Assembly: GCA_027295555.1 (NCBI GenBank)
Contig: JAPUKT010000274.1
Coordinates: 1-6,263, forward strand
Origin: Deltaproteobacteria bacterium
GTDB taxonomy: Bacteria > Myxococcota_A > Polyangia > Polyangiales > Houyiibacteriaceae
Direction: 5' to 3'
DNA: 6,263 nt
A program made the position numbers and the translations under genes. The notes under the pieces are model-generated. The model did not search any database. It was not told the DNA's origin and saw only the letters and a program-made list of their open reading frames with translations. How positions within the stretch are numbered: the first letter of the stretch is position 1; every line of letters starts with the position of its first letter. Below, piece after piece: positions 1 to 6,263 of this stretch.

Positions 1-1094
1 ACGACTTCCGCGAACGCCTGGGCGTGTGGTTGCAGGCGGCCGACGAAGATGACGACCTCGGCCCAATGGGCCGCATACGGCTGTTTGGTGACATGGTGCG
101 CTACGCGGCCAATCGATTGAAGTTCCACGATTTGATCAGGCGTCACCCTGAGATTCTCGACGTCGAGGTCACGAAGCCGATCATCGTCGTCGGCCTCCCG
201 CGGTCGGGTACGACGCACTTGTTGAACCTGATCGCTGCGGACAAGCGGCTTCGGTCGCTCCCCTATTGGGAGAGCCTCGAGCCGATCCCGGATGCGAATC
301 AGGAGCCGTGCCCGAAGGAAGAAGACCCGCGGTACGTGAAGGCGGCCAGCGAGTACCAGATGTTCAGCCAGATCGCGCCGCTCCTGAAGAACATGCACGA
401 CATGACACCCGACCACGTGCATGAAGAGATCGAGCTCCAGGCGCTCGACTTCACGACGTTCCTTCCCGAGTGGCTGGCGGTCGTCCCGAGGTGGCGTGAC
501 TACTACTACGCGCACGACCAGCGGCCGCACTACGAGTACATGAAGAACGTGCTGAAAGCGCTTCAGTGGCTGCGTGGACCCGACCGGTGGATCTTGAAAT
601 CCCCTCAGCACATGGAGCAGCTCGGTCCGCTCATCGATACGTTTCCCGATGCGACGGTGGCGCTGACCCATCGCGACCCGGTGTCCGTGGTCGCGTCGGC
701 CATCACGATGCTGACCTACGGGGATCGCATGCGACGTACGAAGGTCGATCCGCCCGCAGTTGCTGCCTATTGGAGTGAGCGAGTCGAGCGACTGCTGCGC
801 GCGTGCGTGCGAGATCGCGACCTGCTGCCGGAGTCCCAGAGCATCGATGTCCTGTTCCACGAGTTCATGGCCGACGATGTCGCGATGGTGAAGCGCATCT
901 ACGATGTGGCGGGTCTCGAAATGACGCCCGACGCCCGCGCCTCACTCGGTCGGTACATGGAAGAGAACCCACGCGGCAAGCACGGCCGCATCTTGTACGA
1001 TCTCAAAGGGGACTTTGGAGTCGACCCCAATGAGTTGAGAGAGCGCTTCGCGTTCTACTACGAACGATTCCCGATCCGAGCGGAGGAGCGATGA
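1..1094 (+). CDS. Sulfotransferase family protein, 5' partial
   Basis: Probable PAPS-dependent sulfotransferase (Sulfotransferase_3-like), which moves a sulfuryl group onto a hydroxyl of a small molecule or lipid. The reading frame is open from base 3 with no stop or clear start, and its first residues (DFRERLGVWL) match the interior N-terminal region of this family, so perhaps 20-40 residues lie before the window. The GTG at 24 is not the likely start. Numbered from the first full codon, the 5'-phosphosulfate loop GLPRSGTT is at 64-71. The 3'-phosphate segment HRDPVSVVAS is at 223-232, with the family's Arg and Ser eight residues apart (R224, S232), preceded by a LKSPQH segment near 198. The tail (NPRGKHG, then a Tyr/Phe-rich end) is also typical. 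No signal peptide or membrane segment is visible in the part present. Its stop overlaps the next gene's ATG (ATGA). The acceptor is unknown. Confidence 0.88.
   Translation, partial: DFRERLGVWLQAADEDDDLGPMGRIRLFGDMVRYAANRLKFHDLIRRHPEILDVEVTKPIIVVGLPRSGTTHLLNLIAADKRLRSLPYWESLEPIPDANQEPCPKEEDPRYVKAASEYQMFSQIAPLLKNMHDMTPDHVHEEIELQALDFTTFLPEWLAVVPRWRDYYYAHDQRPHYEYMKNVLKALQWLRGPDRWILKSPQHMEQLGPLIDTFPDATVALTHRDPVSVVASAITMLTYGDRMRRTKVDPPAVAAYWSERVERLLRACVRDRDLLPESQSIDVLFHEFMADDVAMVKRIYDVAGLEMTPDARASLGRYMEENPRGKHGRILYDLKGDFGVDPNELRERFAFYYERFPIRAEER
1082..1086 (+). promoter_or_regulatory. Ribosome binding site of the zinc-type dehydrogenase
   Basis: GGAGG lies 4 bases before the ATG at 1091, inside the last codons of the sulfotransferase gene. 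With the 4-base stop/start overlap it supports this start and translational coupling of the two genes. Confidence 0.6.
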
Positions 1095-2095
1095 AGCAGG
1101 TCAACATTCATGGGCCGGGCAAGGTCGTGCTCGACGAAATCGATGTTCCCGAAGCGGGGCCTCGCGATGCGGTCGTGCGCGTCGCCTCGTGCGGAATATG
1201 CGGCACGGACGTTCGCTACGTGCGCATGGGTGGTATGCGCCGACCGATGGCGCTCGGGCACGAGCTTTCGGGTGTCATCGAAAGCGTTGGGGCCGAGGTC
1301 ACTGGCCTCGAGCCGGGTATGCGAGTCGTGCTCAACCCGACGGCCGGCGGCAACATGATCGGCAACGGAGGCGACGAGGGTGGGTTCGCCCCCCGTCTGC
1401 TGGTGAGGAACGCGGCGGACGGTGGCTGTCTGTTCCCCATCCCCGACGAGCTGCCCATGCACTTGGCCGCTTTGGCGGAGCCGCTCGGCGTAGGGATGAA
1501 TGCGGTGAACCGGGCCGACGTCACGCCGGACGACAAGGTCGTCGTCTTCGGCGCTGGTCCCATCGGCTTGGCGGTCATCGCGACACTGCGCGATCGAGGG
1601 GTCTCCGACGTGGTTGCGATCGATCTGTCGGCACGGCGACTCGAGCTCGCGAAGGAGCTCGGGGCAAGAGAGACGATCGACGCGTCCAATAGTGATCCTT
1701 GGGCTGAGCTCCGAGAGCTTCACGGGGAAGCGCCGTTGATGGGAATGCCGATGGTCGGCTCCGACATGTACATCGAAGCGACGGGTGCGCCGAAGGTGAT
1801 CACCGACGTGATCCAAAACGCGAAGCCCAAAGCGCGCCTGATGGTTGTCGCGCTGCACGAGCAGTCGGTGAATGTCAGCTTTCTCTTGGTGATGATGAAA
1901 CAGCTCACCATCCGCGGGGCCATGGAGTATCCGGACGACTATACGGACACCCTCGCGTTATTGGGTCGGTGGGACCTTTCGCCGATGATTACGCATCGGT
2001 TTCCGCTCGACCGCTTCAGTGAAGCGCTCGAGGTCGCCAGTGACCCGAACATGGGTGGCAAAGTGATGATCGACATCGATGAGGGGGCATCGTGA
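1091..2095 (+). CDS. Zinc-type medium-chain alcohol/polyol dehydrogenase
   Basis: Member of the medium-chain dehydrogenase/reductase superfamily (threonine/sorbitol dehydrogenase-like), probably a cytoplasmic NAD(P)-dependent alcohol-ketone oxidoreductase. The N-terminal GroES-like domain carries the catalytic zinc signature: C37 in GICGTD (35-40), H57-E58 in GHE, and E130 in AEPLG. The Rossmann domain has GAGPIG at 154-159, and D178 at the end of the second strand points to NAD rather than NADP. At 334 residues it is a little short for the family. The loop that usually holds the four structural-zinc cysteines (about 82-100) is replaced by a Gly/Asn-rich stretch, NPTAGGNMIGNGGDEGG, with no cysteine. 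ATG 1091 is supported by the GGAGG upstream and the ATGA overlap. The stop overlaps the next gene's GTG. The family is clear; the substrate is not. Confidence 0.9.
   Translation: MKQVNIHGPGKVVLDEIDVPEAGPRDAVVRVASCGICGTDVRYVRMGGMRRPMALGHELSGVIESVGAEVTGLEPGMRVVLNPTAGGNMIGNGGDEGGFAPRLLVRNAADGGCLFPIPDELPMHLAALAEPLGVGMNAVNRADVTPDDKVVVFGAGPIGLAVIATLRDRGVSDVVAIDLSARRLELAKELGARETIDASNSDPWAELRELHGEAPLMGMPMVGSDMYIEATGAPKVITDVIQNAKPKARLMVVALHEQSVNVSFLLVMMKQLTIRGAMEYPDDYTDTLALLGRWDLSPMITHRFPLDRFSEALEVASDPNMGGKVMIDIDEGAS
2081..2087 (+). promoter_or_regulatory. Ribosome binding site of the SDR gene
   Basis: The purine run GAGGGGG ends 4 bases before the GTG at 2092. It supports this GTG start, which overlaps the previous stop as GTGA. 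Confidence 0.5.
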
Positions 2096-2841
2096 GCAAC
2101 GAAACGAGCTTCGATTTTTCAGGGTCCCGGGTTCTGGTGACGGGCGGTTCGAACGGGATCGGCGCGGCGATCGCAAGAGGCTTTGCAGCCGCGGGCGCGG
2201 ACGTCGTGATCACCGGTACGCGCGTCTCGGCAAGCGAGTACGACCGGGATCTGTCGGGCTACGAATATCGGCAGCTCCAGCTCACCGACAAAGAGGCGAG
2301 CGACGTGTTGGACGATTCGTTCGACCGGCTGGACGTGTTGGTCAACAACGCCGGGGGGAACTTCCCTGGCGGCAAGCACGAAGCCGTGCCCGACGTGTTC
2401 GAAGAATCGGTGGCGATCAACTTGTTCGGGGGCTATCGACTTGCCGTTGGATGCAAGGACAAGCTCGCCGCCAGCGCTCTCGAAGGCGGTGGCAGCGTAA
2501 TCAATATGGCCTCGATGGGGGCGTTCTTCGCCGTGCCTATCGTGCCCGGCTATGCGGCAGCCAAAGCGGCCACGGTGCAGATGACCAAGAACCTCGCCGC
2601 CACGTGGGCGGGCGAGGGCATTCGCGTCAATGCGGTGGCGCCTGGTTTGATCGAAAGCAACATGACCGCGTTGATGAAGGGCGTGGACGCGCTCGAGAAG
2701 CCGTTCATCGACCGCACTCCGATGGCGCGCTGGGGGACACCGGAGGACATTGCGCCAGTGATTCTCTTCTTGGCCAGCTCGGCTGCGCGTTTCATCACGG
2801 GGCAAACGGTCCTGGTCGACGGAGGCTTTTCGATCACGTAG
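2092..2841 (+). CDS. Short-chain dehydrogenase/reductase (classical SDR)
   Basis: A 249-residue classical SDR of normal length, a cytoplasmic NAD(P)-dependent oxidoreductase for an alcohol/ketone pair. The cofactor loop TGGSNGIG is at 17-24 and NNAG at 85-88. The catalytic tetrad is complete: N110, S141, Y154 and K158 (YAAAK), with the usual 13-residue Ser-Tyr spacing. The RVNAVAPG segment (178-185) and the C-terminal ITGQTVLVDGG (235-245) are also classical. R44 just after the second strand would fit NADP(H), but this is weak evidence. The GTG start at 2092 is preferred because the reading begins correctly at the first Rossmann strand, a purine-rich ribosome site precedes it, and it overlaps the previous stop by 4 bases. 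Position suggests it acts on the same pathway as its neighbours. The substrate cannot be assigned; annotation as a 3-oxoacyl-ACP reductase would be generic. Confidence 0.93.
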   Translation: MSNETSFDFSGSRVLVTGGSNGIGAAIARGFAAAGADVVITGTRVSASEYDRDLSGYEYRQLQLTDKEASDVLDDSFDRLDVLVNNAGGNFPGGKHEAVPDVFEESVAINLFGGYRLAVGCKDKLAASALEGGGSVINMASMGAFFAVPIVPGYAAAKAATVQMTKNLAATWAGEGIRVNAVAPGLIESNMTALMKGVDALEKPFIDRTPMARWGTPEDIAPVILFLASSAARFITGQTVLVDGGFSIT

Positions 2842-2848
2842 AGGTGAC

Positions 2849-2853
2849 GGAGG
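2849..2853 (+). promoter_or_regulatory. Ribosome binding site of the desaturase gene
   Basis: GGAGG sits 5 bases before the ATG at 2859. It decides for that start over the in-frame GTG at 2844, which lies almost on top of the SDR stop and has no comparable site. Confidence 0.6.
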
Positions 2854-2858
2854 CCCCG

Positions 2859-3761
2859 ATGCCCAAGCCCAAGCTCATCGACGACGCACTCACCTACGGC
2901 AGCTTTCCGATGGTGTTCGGTGGGGCGATGGGGGTGGCGCTCTACGGGATCTCGAAGGGTTGGGATCCGGTCTTGACCGCGACGGCTTTGACCGGCGCCG
3001 TCGTCGTCGCGCTGCTGGTGCTCGAACGGCTGCACCCGTACCGAAAGGAGTGGCTTCGAGGCCGAGGTGACATCCGCACTGACCTCATCCACAACCTGGT
3101 CAACGCCACAATTCCGCAGGTGTACACAGTTGCGTTCGTGGGAGGGTTCACCGTGGGCGCGTCGTGGCTCTCAGAGACGCTCGGGGCGACCCTTTGGCCG
3201 ACCGGGTGGCCGATGATCGCACAGTTACTGCTCGCCCTCGTGATAGGAGAGGTTGGCACGTACTGGATTCATCGCCTGATGCACGAGAATCCCTTTCTGT
3301 GGCGCTTCCACGCGGCTCATCACAGTGCGCCGCGACTGTACTGGCTGAACGCGGGGCGGTTTCATCCGCTCGACTTGTTCGCGCAATATTTCTTGTCGGT
3401 GACGCCGTTGATTCTGCTAGGCGCGAACACGGGCGTGATCGCTCTTCACGCGCTCTACACCGTGATCCACGGGATGTTCCAGCATTGCAACGTTGACATC
3501 CGCCTCGGTCCATTCAACTGGTTCTTCAGCATGGCGGAGCTTCACCGGTGGCATCACTCCAAGAACGTCGAAGAGGCGAACACGAACTACGGCGCGAACA
3601 TTATCTGGTGGGATATTGTGTTCCGATCGCGCTTCCTGCCAGATGACCGCCGGCCGCCCGCGGAGATCGGCATCGAGAGCCTGCCTGATTTTCCAAAGGG
3701 TTACTGGGGGCACTTGTCGTCTCCCTTTCGTTGGACGGCGATCGAGCGATCGACTCGCTAG
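2859..3761 (+). CDS. Sterol desaturase / fatty acid hydroxylase family membrane protein
   Basis: A 300-residue integral membrane di-iron oxygenase of the fatty acid hydroxylase superfamily. These enzymes use O2 to hydroxylate or desaturate sterols, fatty acids, carotenoids or other lipids. The histidine boxes are all present: HRLMH (138-142), HAAHH (151-155) and HRWHH (229-233). Further histidines at 169, 204 and 209 are placed like the family's additional metal ligands. Hydrophobic segments lie near 15-32, 37-55, 84-105, 117-137 and 173-203. No signal peptide is needed. The start at 2859 is chosen for its GGAGG; the same frame stays open back to 2079, but that extension is an Arg-rich shadow of the SDR gene. 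Only 17 bases separate it from the SDR stop, so it is very likely co-transcribed. An electron donor is not encoded in the window. The substrate is unknown, and the name 'sterol desaturase' should be read as a family label. Confidence 0.9.
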   Translation: MPKPKLIDDALTYGSFPMVFGGAMGVALYGISKGWDPVLTATALTGAVVVALLVLERLHPYRKEWLRGRGDIRTDLIHNLVNATIPQVYTVAFVGGFTVGASWLSETLGATLWPTGWPMIAQLLLALVIGEVGTYWIHRLMHENPFLWRFHAAHHSAPRLYWLNAGRFHPLDLFAQYFLSVTPLILLGANTGVIALHALYTVIHGMFQHCNVDIRLGPFNWFFSMAELHRWHHSKNVEEANTNYGANIIWWDIVFRSRFLPDDRRPPAEIGIESLPDFPKGYWGHLSSPFRWTAIERSTR

Positions 3762-3767
3762 CATGCT
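3738..3767 (+). repeat. Tandem octamer and overlapping short palindromes at the desaturase/leuS junction
   Basis: GCGATCGA is repeated exactly in tandem (3738-3745 and 3746-3753). It is followed by the palindrome GCTAGC (3757-3762), which overlaps the palindrome AGCATGCT (3760-3767). The block covers the end of the desaturase gene and runs up to the leuS start. It may be chance or may form weak RNA structure that affects initiation; the repeat itself is certain, the role is not. Confidence 0.45.
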
Positions 3768-3783
3768 ATGGCAGGCGCGATGA
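3763..3783 (+). other. Possible six-codon mini-ORF overlapping the leuS start
   Basis: An ATG at 3763 opens a six-codon frame (MLWQAR) whose TGA at 3781-3783 overlaps the in-frame leuS ATG at 3780 as ATGA. It includes the Leu codon CTA, which would be expected to be rare in such GC-rich DNA. It has no good ribosome binding site. It could couple translation into leuS at 3780, but a chance occurrence is quite possible. Confidence 0.15.
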
Positions 3784-6227
3784 CGCGCTACGACCCGGCT
3801 GCGATCGAGCCCAAATGGCAGGCCTACTGGGACGAACACGATACGTTTCGGACCCCGGAGGGGGCTGACGAGCCCAAGACCTACATCCTCGACATGTTTC
3901 CGTATCCGTCTGGATCCGGGCTTCACGTTGGGCATCCCGAGGGGTACACGGCGACCGATATCGTTGCGCGGTATCGTCGAGCCAAGGGCTATGCGGTACT
4001 GCATCCGATGGGCTGGGACGCGTTCGGGTTGCCTGCCGAGCAGCACGCCATCCTGACCGGCACACATCCCCGAGAGACCACGACCCAAAACATCGAAATC
4101 TTCAGGCGCCAGCTGAAGATGCTCGGCTTCAGCTACGACTGGGATCGTGAGATCGACACGACGTCTCCGGACTACGTGAAATGGACGCAATGGATCTTCC
4201 TCAAACTTTTTGAGCGTGGCCTTGCCTATCAGAGCGAGATACCGGTCAACTGGTGTCCGGCGCTCGGGACGGTGCTGGCGAACGAAGAGGTCATCAACGG
4301 ATTGAGCGAGCGGGGTGGGCATCCGGTGGAGCGTGTCCCGCTTCGGCAGTGGGTGCTGAAGATCACCGCGTATGCCGACCGACTTCTCGAAGACTTGGAC
4401 CTCGTCGACTGGCCGAGCAGCACTCGCATCATGCAGCAAGAGTGGATCGGCCGCTCCGAAGGCGCGGAAGTGCAATTTGACGTTGCCGGTCACGATGCCG
4501 TCATCAACATCTTCACCACGCGACCCGATACGCTTTTCGGTGCCACGTTCATGGTCCTCGCTCCGGAACATCCGCTGGTCGAGGTGATCACGACCGATGA
4601 GCGGAAGGCCGAGGTCCAGGCGTATGTCGAGCAGGCCCGAAACAAGAGCGACCGCGACCGCCAAGCCGGCAAGGAAAAGACGGGCGTTTTCACCGGTGGG
4701 TTCGCGATCAACCCGGTCAACGGGGAAGAGGTGCCGATCTACATCGCCGACTACGTCTTGTGGGGGTACGGCACCGGCGCGATCATGGCGGTGCCCGCAC
4801 ACGATGAGCGCGACTTCGAGTTCGCGACAGCGCATGGCATTCCGATCATCGAAGTCGTGAGTAAGAGCGGCCAGCCGAGCGAAGAGCCGCTTACCGAGGT
4901 GCTGGTGGCGCCTGGCATCGCCGTCAACTCGGGCAAGTACGACGGCCTTGCGACCACCGACTTCAAGAAGCGCGTGACCGAGGACCTCGAGTCGGCGGGT
5001 AAAGGAACGGCGCGCGTCGAGTACAAGCTTCGCGACTGGATTTTCTCACGGCAACGCTACTGGGGCGAGCCCATCCCGATCTACTTTCCCGTTGAAGCCG
5101 ACGGAGACCCTCGTGCCGGAGCGGAGTTCACGATTCGCTACGACCAGTCCATCGCAGTCGAGGAAGGCGAGCTCCCGTTGCAACTCCCGGAGCTCGATGA
5201 CTACAAGCCCGGAGAAGACCCCGCTGGCGTGTTGGCACGGGCGGTCGACTGGAGGTTCTTCGAGCGCGATGGTCAATGGTACGCGCGGGAAACCAACACC
5301 ATGCCACAATGGGCCGGGTCTTGTTGGTACTACCTGCGCTTCCTCGACCCGAACAACGCTGATGCGCTGTGCTCCCGCGAAGCCGCGAAGCGTTGGCTAC
5401 CGGTGGACCTGTACGTAGGCGGCGCCGAGCACGCGGTCTTGCATCTGCTGTACGCGCGCTTCTGGCATAAGGTGCTCTACGATGCGGGCGTCGTGCCGGT
5501 GAAGGAGCCGTTTGCGAAGCTCATTCACCAAGGAATGATCCTCGGTGAGGGCGGCCAGAAGATGAGCAAGTCGCGCGGCAATGTCGTCAACCCCGACGAC
5601 ATCGTCCGTAAATTCGGTGCAGACGCGATGCGCATATACGAGATGTTCATGGGGCCGCTCGAGGCCGCCAAGCCCTGGAGCACGAGGTCGATCGCCGGAG
5701 TCCGGCGATTCCTCGATCGTGCGTATGCGGTCGCGCTACGCGCGGATCCGAAGGTTCAGCCCGACGATGTCACCACTCGACTGCTGCATCGAACGATTCG
5801 GAAGGTGACCGAAGACATCGAGGCCATGCGCTTCAACACGGCGATCAGCGCGATGATGGTGCTCTCGAACGAGCTCACCAAGCTGGACCCTGTCCCCGCC
5901 GAAGCCGTCGAGGTCCTCGCCAAGCTCCTGCACCCCTTCGCCCCCCACCTCGCCGAAGAGCTCTGGGAAACCCTCGGCCACACACCAAGCATCCAAGCTC
6001 AGCCCTGGCCCAGCTTCGACCCGGCCCTTTGCGAAGAAGACGAAGTCGAAGTCCCCGTTCAAATCAATGGCAAGGTCCGAGGACGCATCACGCTCCCCAA
6101 AGACGCCACCGAAGACCAAGCTCTCGCCGCCGCCCGCGAAGTCCCCAACATCGCCGCCCAACTGCAAGGCAAAACCCTCCGCAAAACCATCTGGGTCCCC
6201 AACAAGATCCTCAACCTCATCGCTTGA
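3768..6227 (+). CDS. leuS: Leucyl-tRNA synthetase
   Basis: Cytoplasmic class Ia aminoacyl-tRNA synthetase that charges tRNA-Leu and edits mischarged products. At 819 residues it is near the usual bacterial length (E. coli about 860) and complete. The HIGH motif appears as HVGH (53-56) after DMFPYPSGSG, and KMSKS is at 598-602. The CP1 editing domain has TTRPDT (250-255) and GTGAIMAVPAHDERD (335-349), with the conserved Thr255 and Asp346. WIFSRQRYWGEPIPI (425-439) and the C-terminal VPVQINGKVRG (762-772) are family hallmarks. The zinc-finger cysteines of the E. coli-type ZN-1 region are absent (GLSERGGHPVERV, 178-190). The start is uncertain: ATG 3768 has no ribosome site, while ATG 3780 gives MTRYDPAAIEPKW, which fits the family's usual N-terminus. 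Only 6 bases separate 3768 from the desaturase stop. The last ~340 bases use markedly different codons (see findings). Confidence 0.98.
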   Translation: MAGAMTRYDPAAIEPKWQAYWDEHDTFRTPEGADEPKTYILDMFPYPSGSGLHVGHPEGYTATDIVARYRRAKGYAVLHPMGWDAFGLPAEQHAILTGTHPRETTTQNIEIFRRQLKMLGFSYDWDREIDTTSPDYVKWTQWIFLKLFERGLAYQSEIPVNWCPALGTVLANEEVINGLSERGGHPVERVPLRQWVLKITAYADRLLEDLDLVDWPSSTRIMQQEWIGRSEGAEVQFDVAGHDAVINIFTTRPDTLFGATFMVLAPEHPLVEVITTDERKAEVQAYVEQARNKSDRDRQAGKEKTGVFTGGFAINPVNGEEVPIYIADYVLWGYGTGAIMAVPAHDERDFEFATAHGIPIIEVVSKSGQPSEEPLTEVLVAPGIAVNSGKYDGLATTDFKKRVTEDLESAGKGTARVEYKLRDWIFSRQRYWGEPIPIYFPVEADGDPRAGAEFTIRYDQSIAVEEGELPLQLPELDDYKPGEDPAGVLARAVDWRFFERDGQWYARETNTMPQWAGSCWYYLRFLDPNNADALCSREAAKRWLPVDLYVGGAEHAVLHLLYARFWHKVLYDAGVVPVKEPFAKLIHQGMILGEGGQKMSKSRGNVVNPDDIVRKFGADAMRIYEMFMGPLEAAKPWSTRSIAGVRRFLDRAYAVALRADPKVQPDDVTTRLLHRTIRKVTEDIEAMRFNTAISAMMVLSNELTKLDPVPAEAVEVLAKLLHPFAPHLAEELWETLGHTPSIQAQPWPSFDPALCEEDEVEVPVQINGKVRGRITLPKDATEDQALAAAREVPNIAAQLQGKTLRKTIWVPNKILNLIA

Positions 6228-6240
6228 GCCCGACTTTTCT
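5881..6240 (+). other. C-rich, altered-codon segment at the 3' end of leuS
   Basis: Hand counts give C 122 and G 60 in 5941-6240, against C 92 and G 91 in 5581-5880. Proline codons after about 5885 are CCC in 9 of 12 cases, while in the first ~216 codons of leuS they are CCG in 11 of 16. Leu CTC, Val GTC, Ala GCC and GAA/CAA/AAA also become dominant. The protein remains a normal LeuRS C-terminal region, so the change is in the DNA rather than in function. Confidence 0.7.
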
Positions 6241-6244
6241 GCTC

Positions 6245-6263
6245 AACCCGGGTAACCCGGGTT
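6245..6263 (+). terminator. Probable intrinsic terminator hairpin after leuS (cut by window end)
   Basis: A perfect 8-base inverted repeat, AACCCGGG (6245-6252) and CCCGGGTT (6256-6263), with a TAA loop begins 18 bases after the leuS stop. The second arm ends in TT at the last base of the window, so any T-tract would lie just outside. The same bases can be read as a tandem 9-mer AACCCGGGT (6245-6253, 6254-6262). Location and GC-rich stem favour a terminator, but the T run cannot be seen. Confidence 0.5.

Noticed and set aside
24..26. GTG at 24 as the true start of the sulfotransferase
   Set aside because: The frame is open to the window edge and the residues before it (DFRERLG) look like conserved family sequence, so the gene is truncated by the window.
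1058..1858. Minus-strand open frame (266 codons) opposite the zinc-type dehydrogenase
   Set aside because: Low-complexity Arg/His-rich translation with no motif; it is a mirror of the real gene's codon pattern.
2079..2858. In-frame 260-codon N-terminal extension of the desaturase, suggesting a fusion protein
   Set aside because: The extension is Arg/Gly-rich noise in the wrong frame over a clear SDR gene, and GGAGG before ATG 2859 marks the real start.
3738..3753. Tandem GCGATCGA octamers as a regulatory-protein operator
   Set aside because: They lie inside the conserved reading frame end, are only two copies, and match no operator I can name; kept only as a repeat.
3731..3770. Possible sigma70-like promoter for leuS (TTGGAC at 3731-3736)
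   Set aside because: No -10-like hexamer lies at a workable spacing; the nearest AT-containing hexamers are 22 or more bases away.
3417..4835. Long minus-strand open frame (472 codons) antisense to the desaturase and leuS genes
   Set aside because: The translation is Arg/His/Asp/Val-rich with no recognisable domain, and it lies opposite two confidently identified genes. Long antisense frames are common in GC-rich DNA.

Overview
The window is a gene-dense, all plus-strand stretch of high-GC bacterial DNA with five genes and almost no intergenic space. No rRNA, tRNA, CRISPR array, transposase or phage gene was seen. The leucyl-tRNA synthetase carries the 'NWCPALGTVLANEEV...SERGGHPV' segment that I associate with Myxococcota and related deltaproteobacterial-type lineages. 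With the GC content and the lipid-type neighbours, this fits an environmental Myxococcota-like or other former-Deltaproteobacteria organism. That placement is a low-confidence inference from remembered family patterns.

Layout: (1) 1-1094, the 3' part of a PAPS-dependent sulfotransferase whose start lies before the window; (2) 1091-2095, a zinc-type medium-chain dehydrogenase; (3) 2092-2841, a classical short-chain dehydrogenase/reductase; (4) 2859-3761, a membrane fatty acid hydroxylase/sterol desaturase-family protein; (5) 3768-6227, leucyl-tRNA synthetase (leuS), followed at the window edge by a hairpin that is probably its terminator. Genes 1/2 and 2/3 overlap by 4 bases (ATGA, GTGA). Genes 3/4 are 17 bases apart and genes 4/5 only 6 bases apart. 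The first four therefore look like one translationally coupled operon, with leuS either as its last gene or transcribed from a promoter inside the desaturase gene.

The four upstream genes make chemical sense together. A di-iron membrane enzyme would hydroxylate or desaturate a lipid or sterol-like substrate, two dehydrogenases would interconvert alcohol and carbonyl, and a sulfotransferase could sulfate a hydroxyl. The substrate cannot be read from the sequence. leuS is a housekeeping gene and its place behind this cassette is probably positional rather than functional.

The oddest sequence-level signal is in the last ~340 bases of leuS. Codon choice and strand composition change abruptly there (C:G about 2:1, against about 1:1 just upstream) while the protein stays an intact, normal LeuRS C-terminus. 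I found no convincing evidence of a wholly new biological system.
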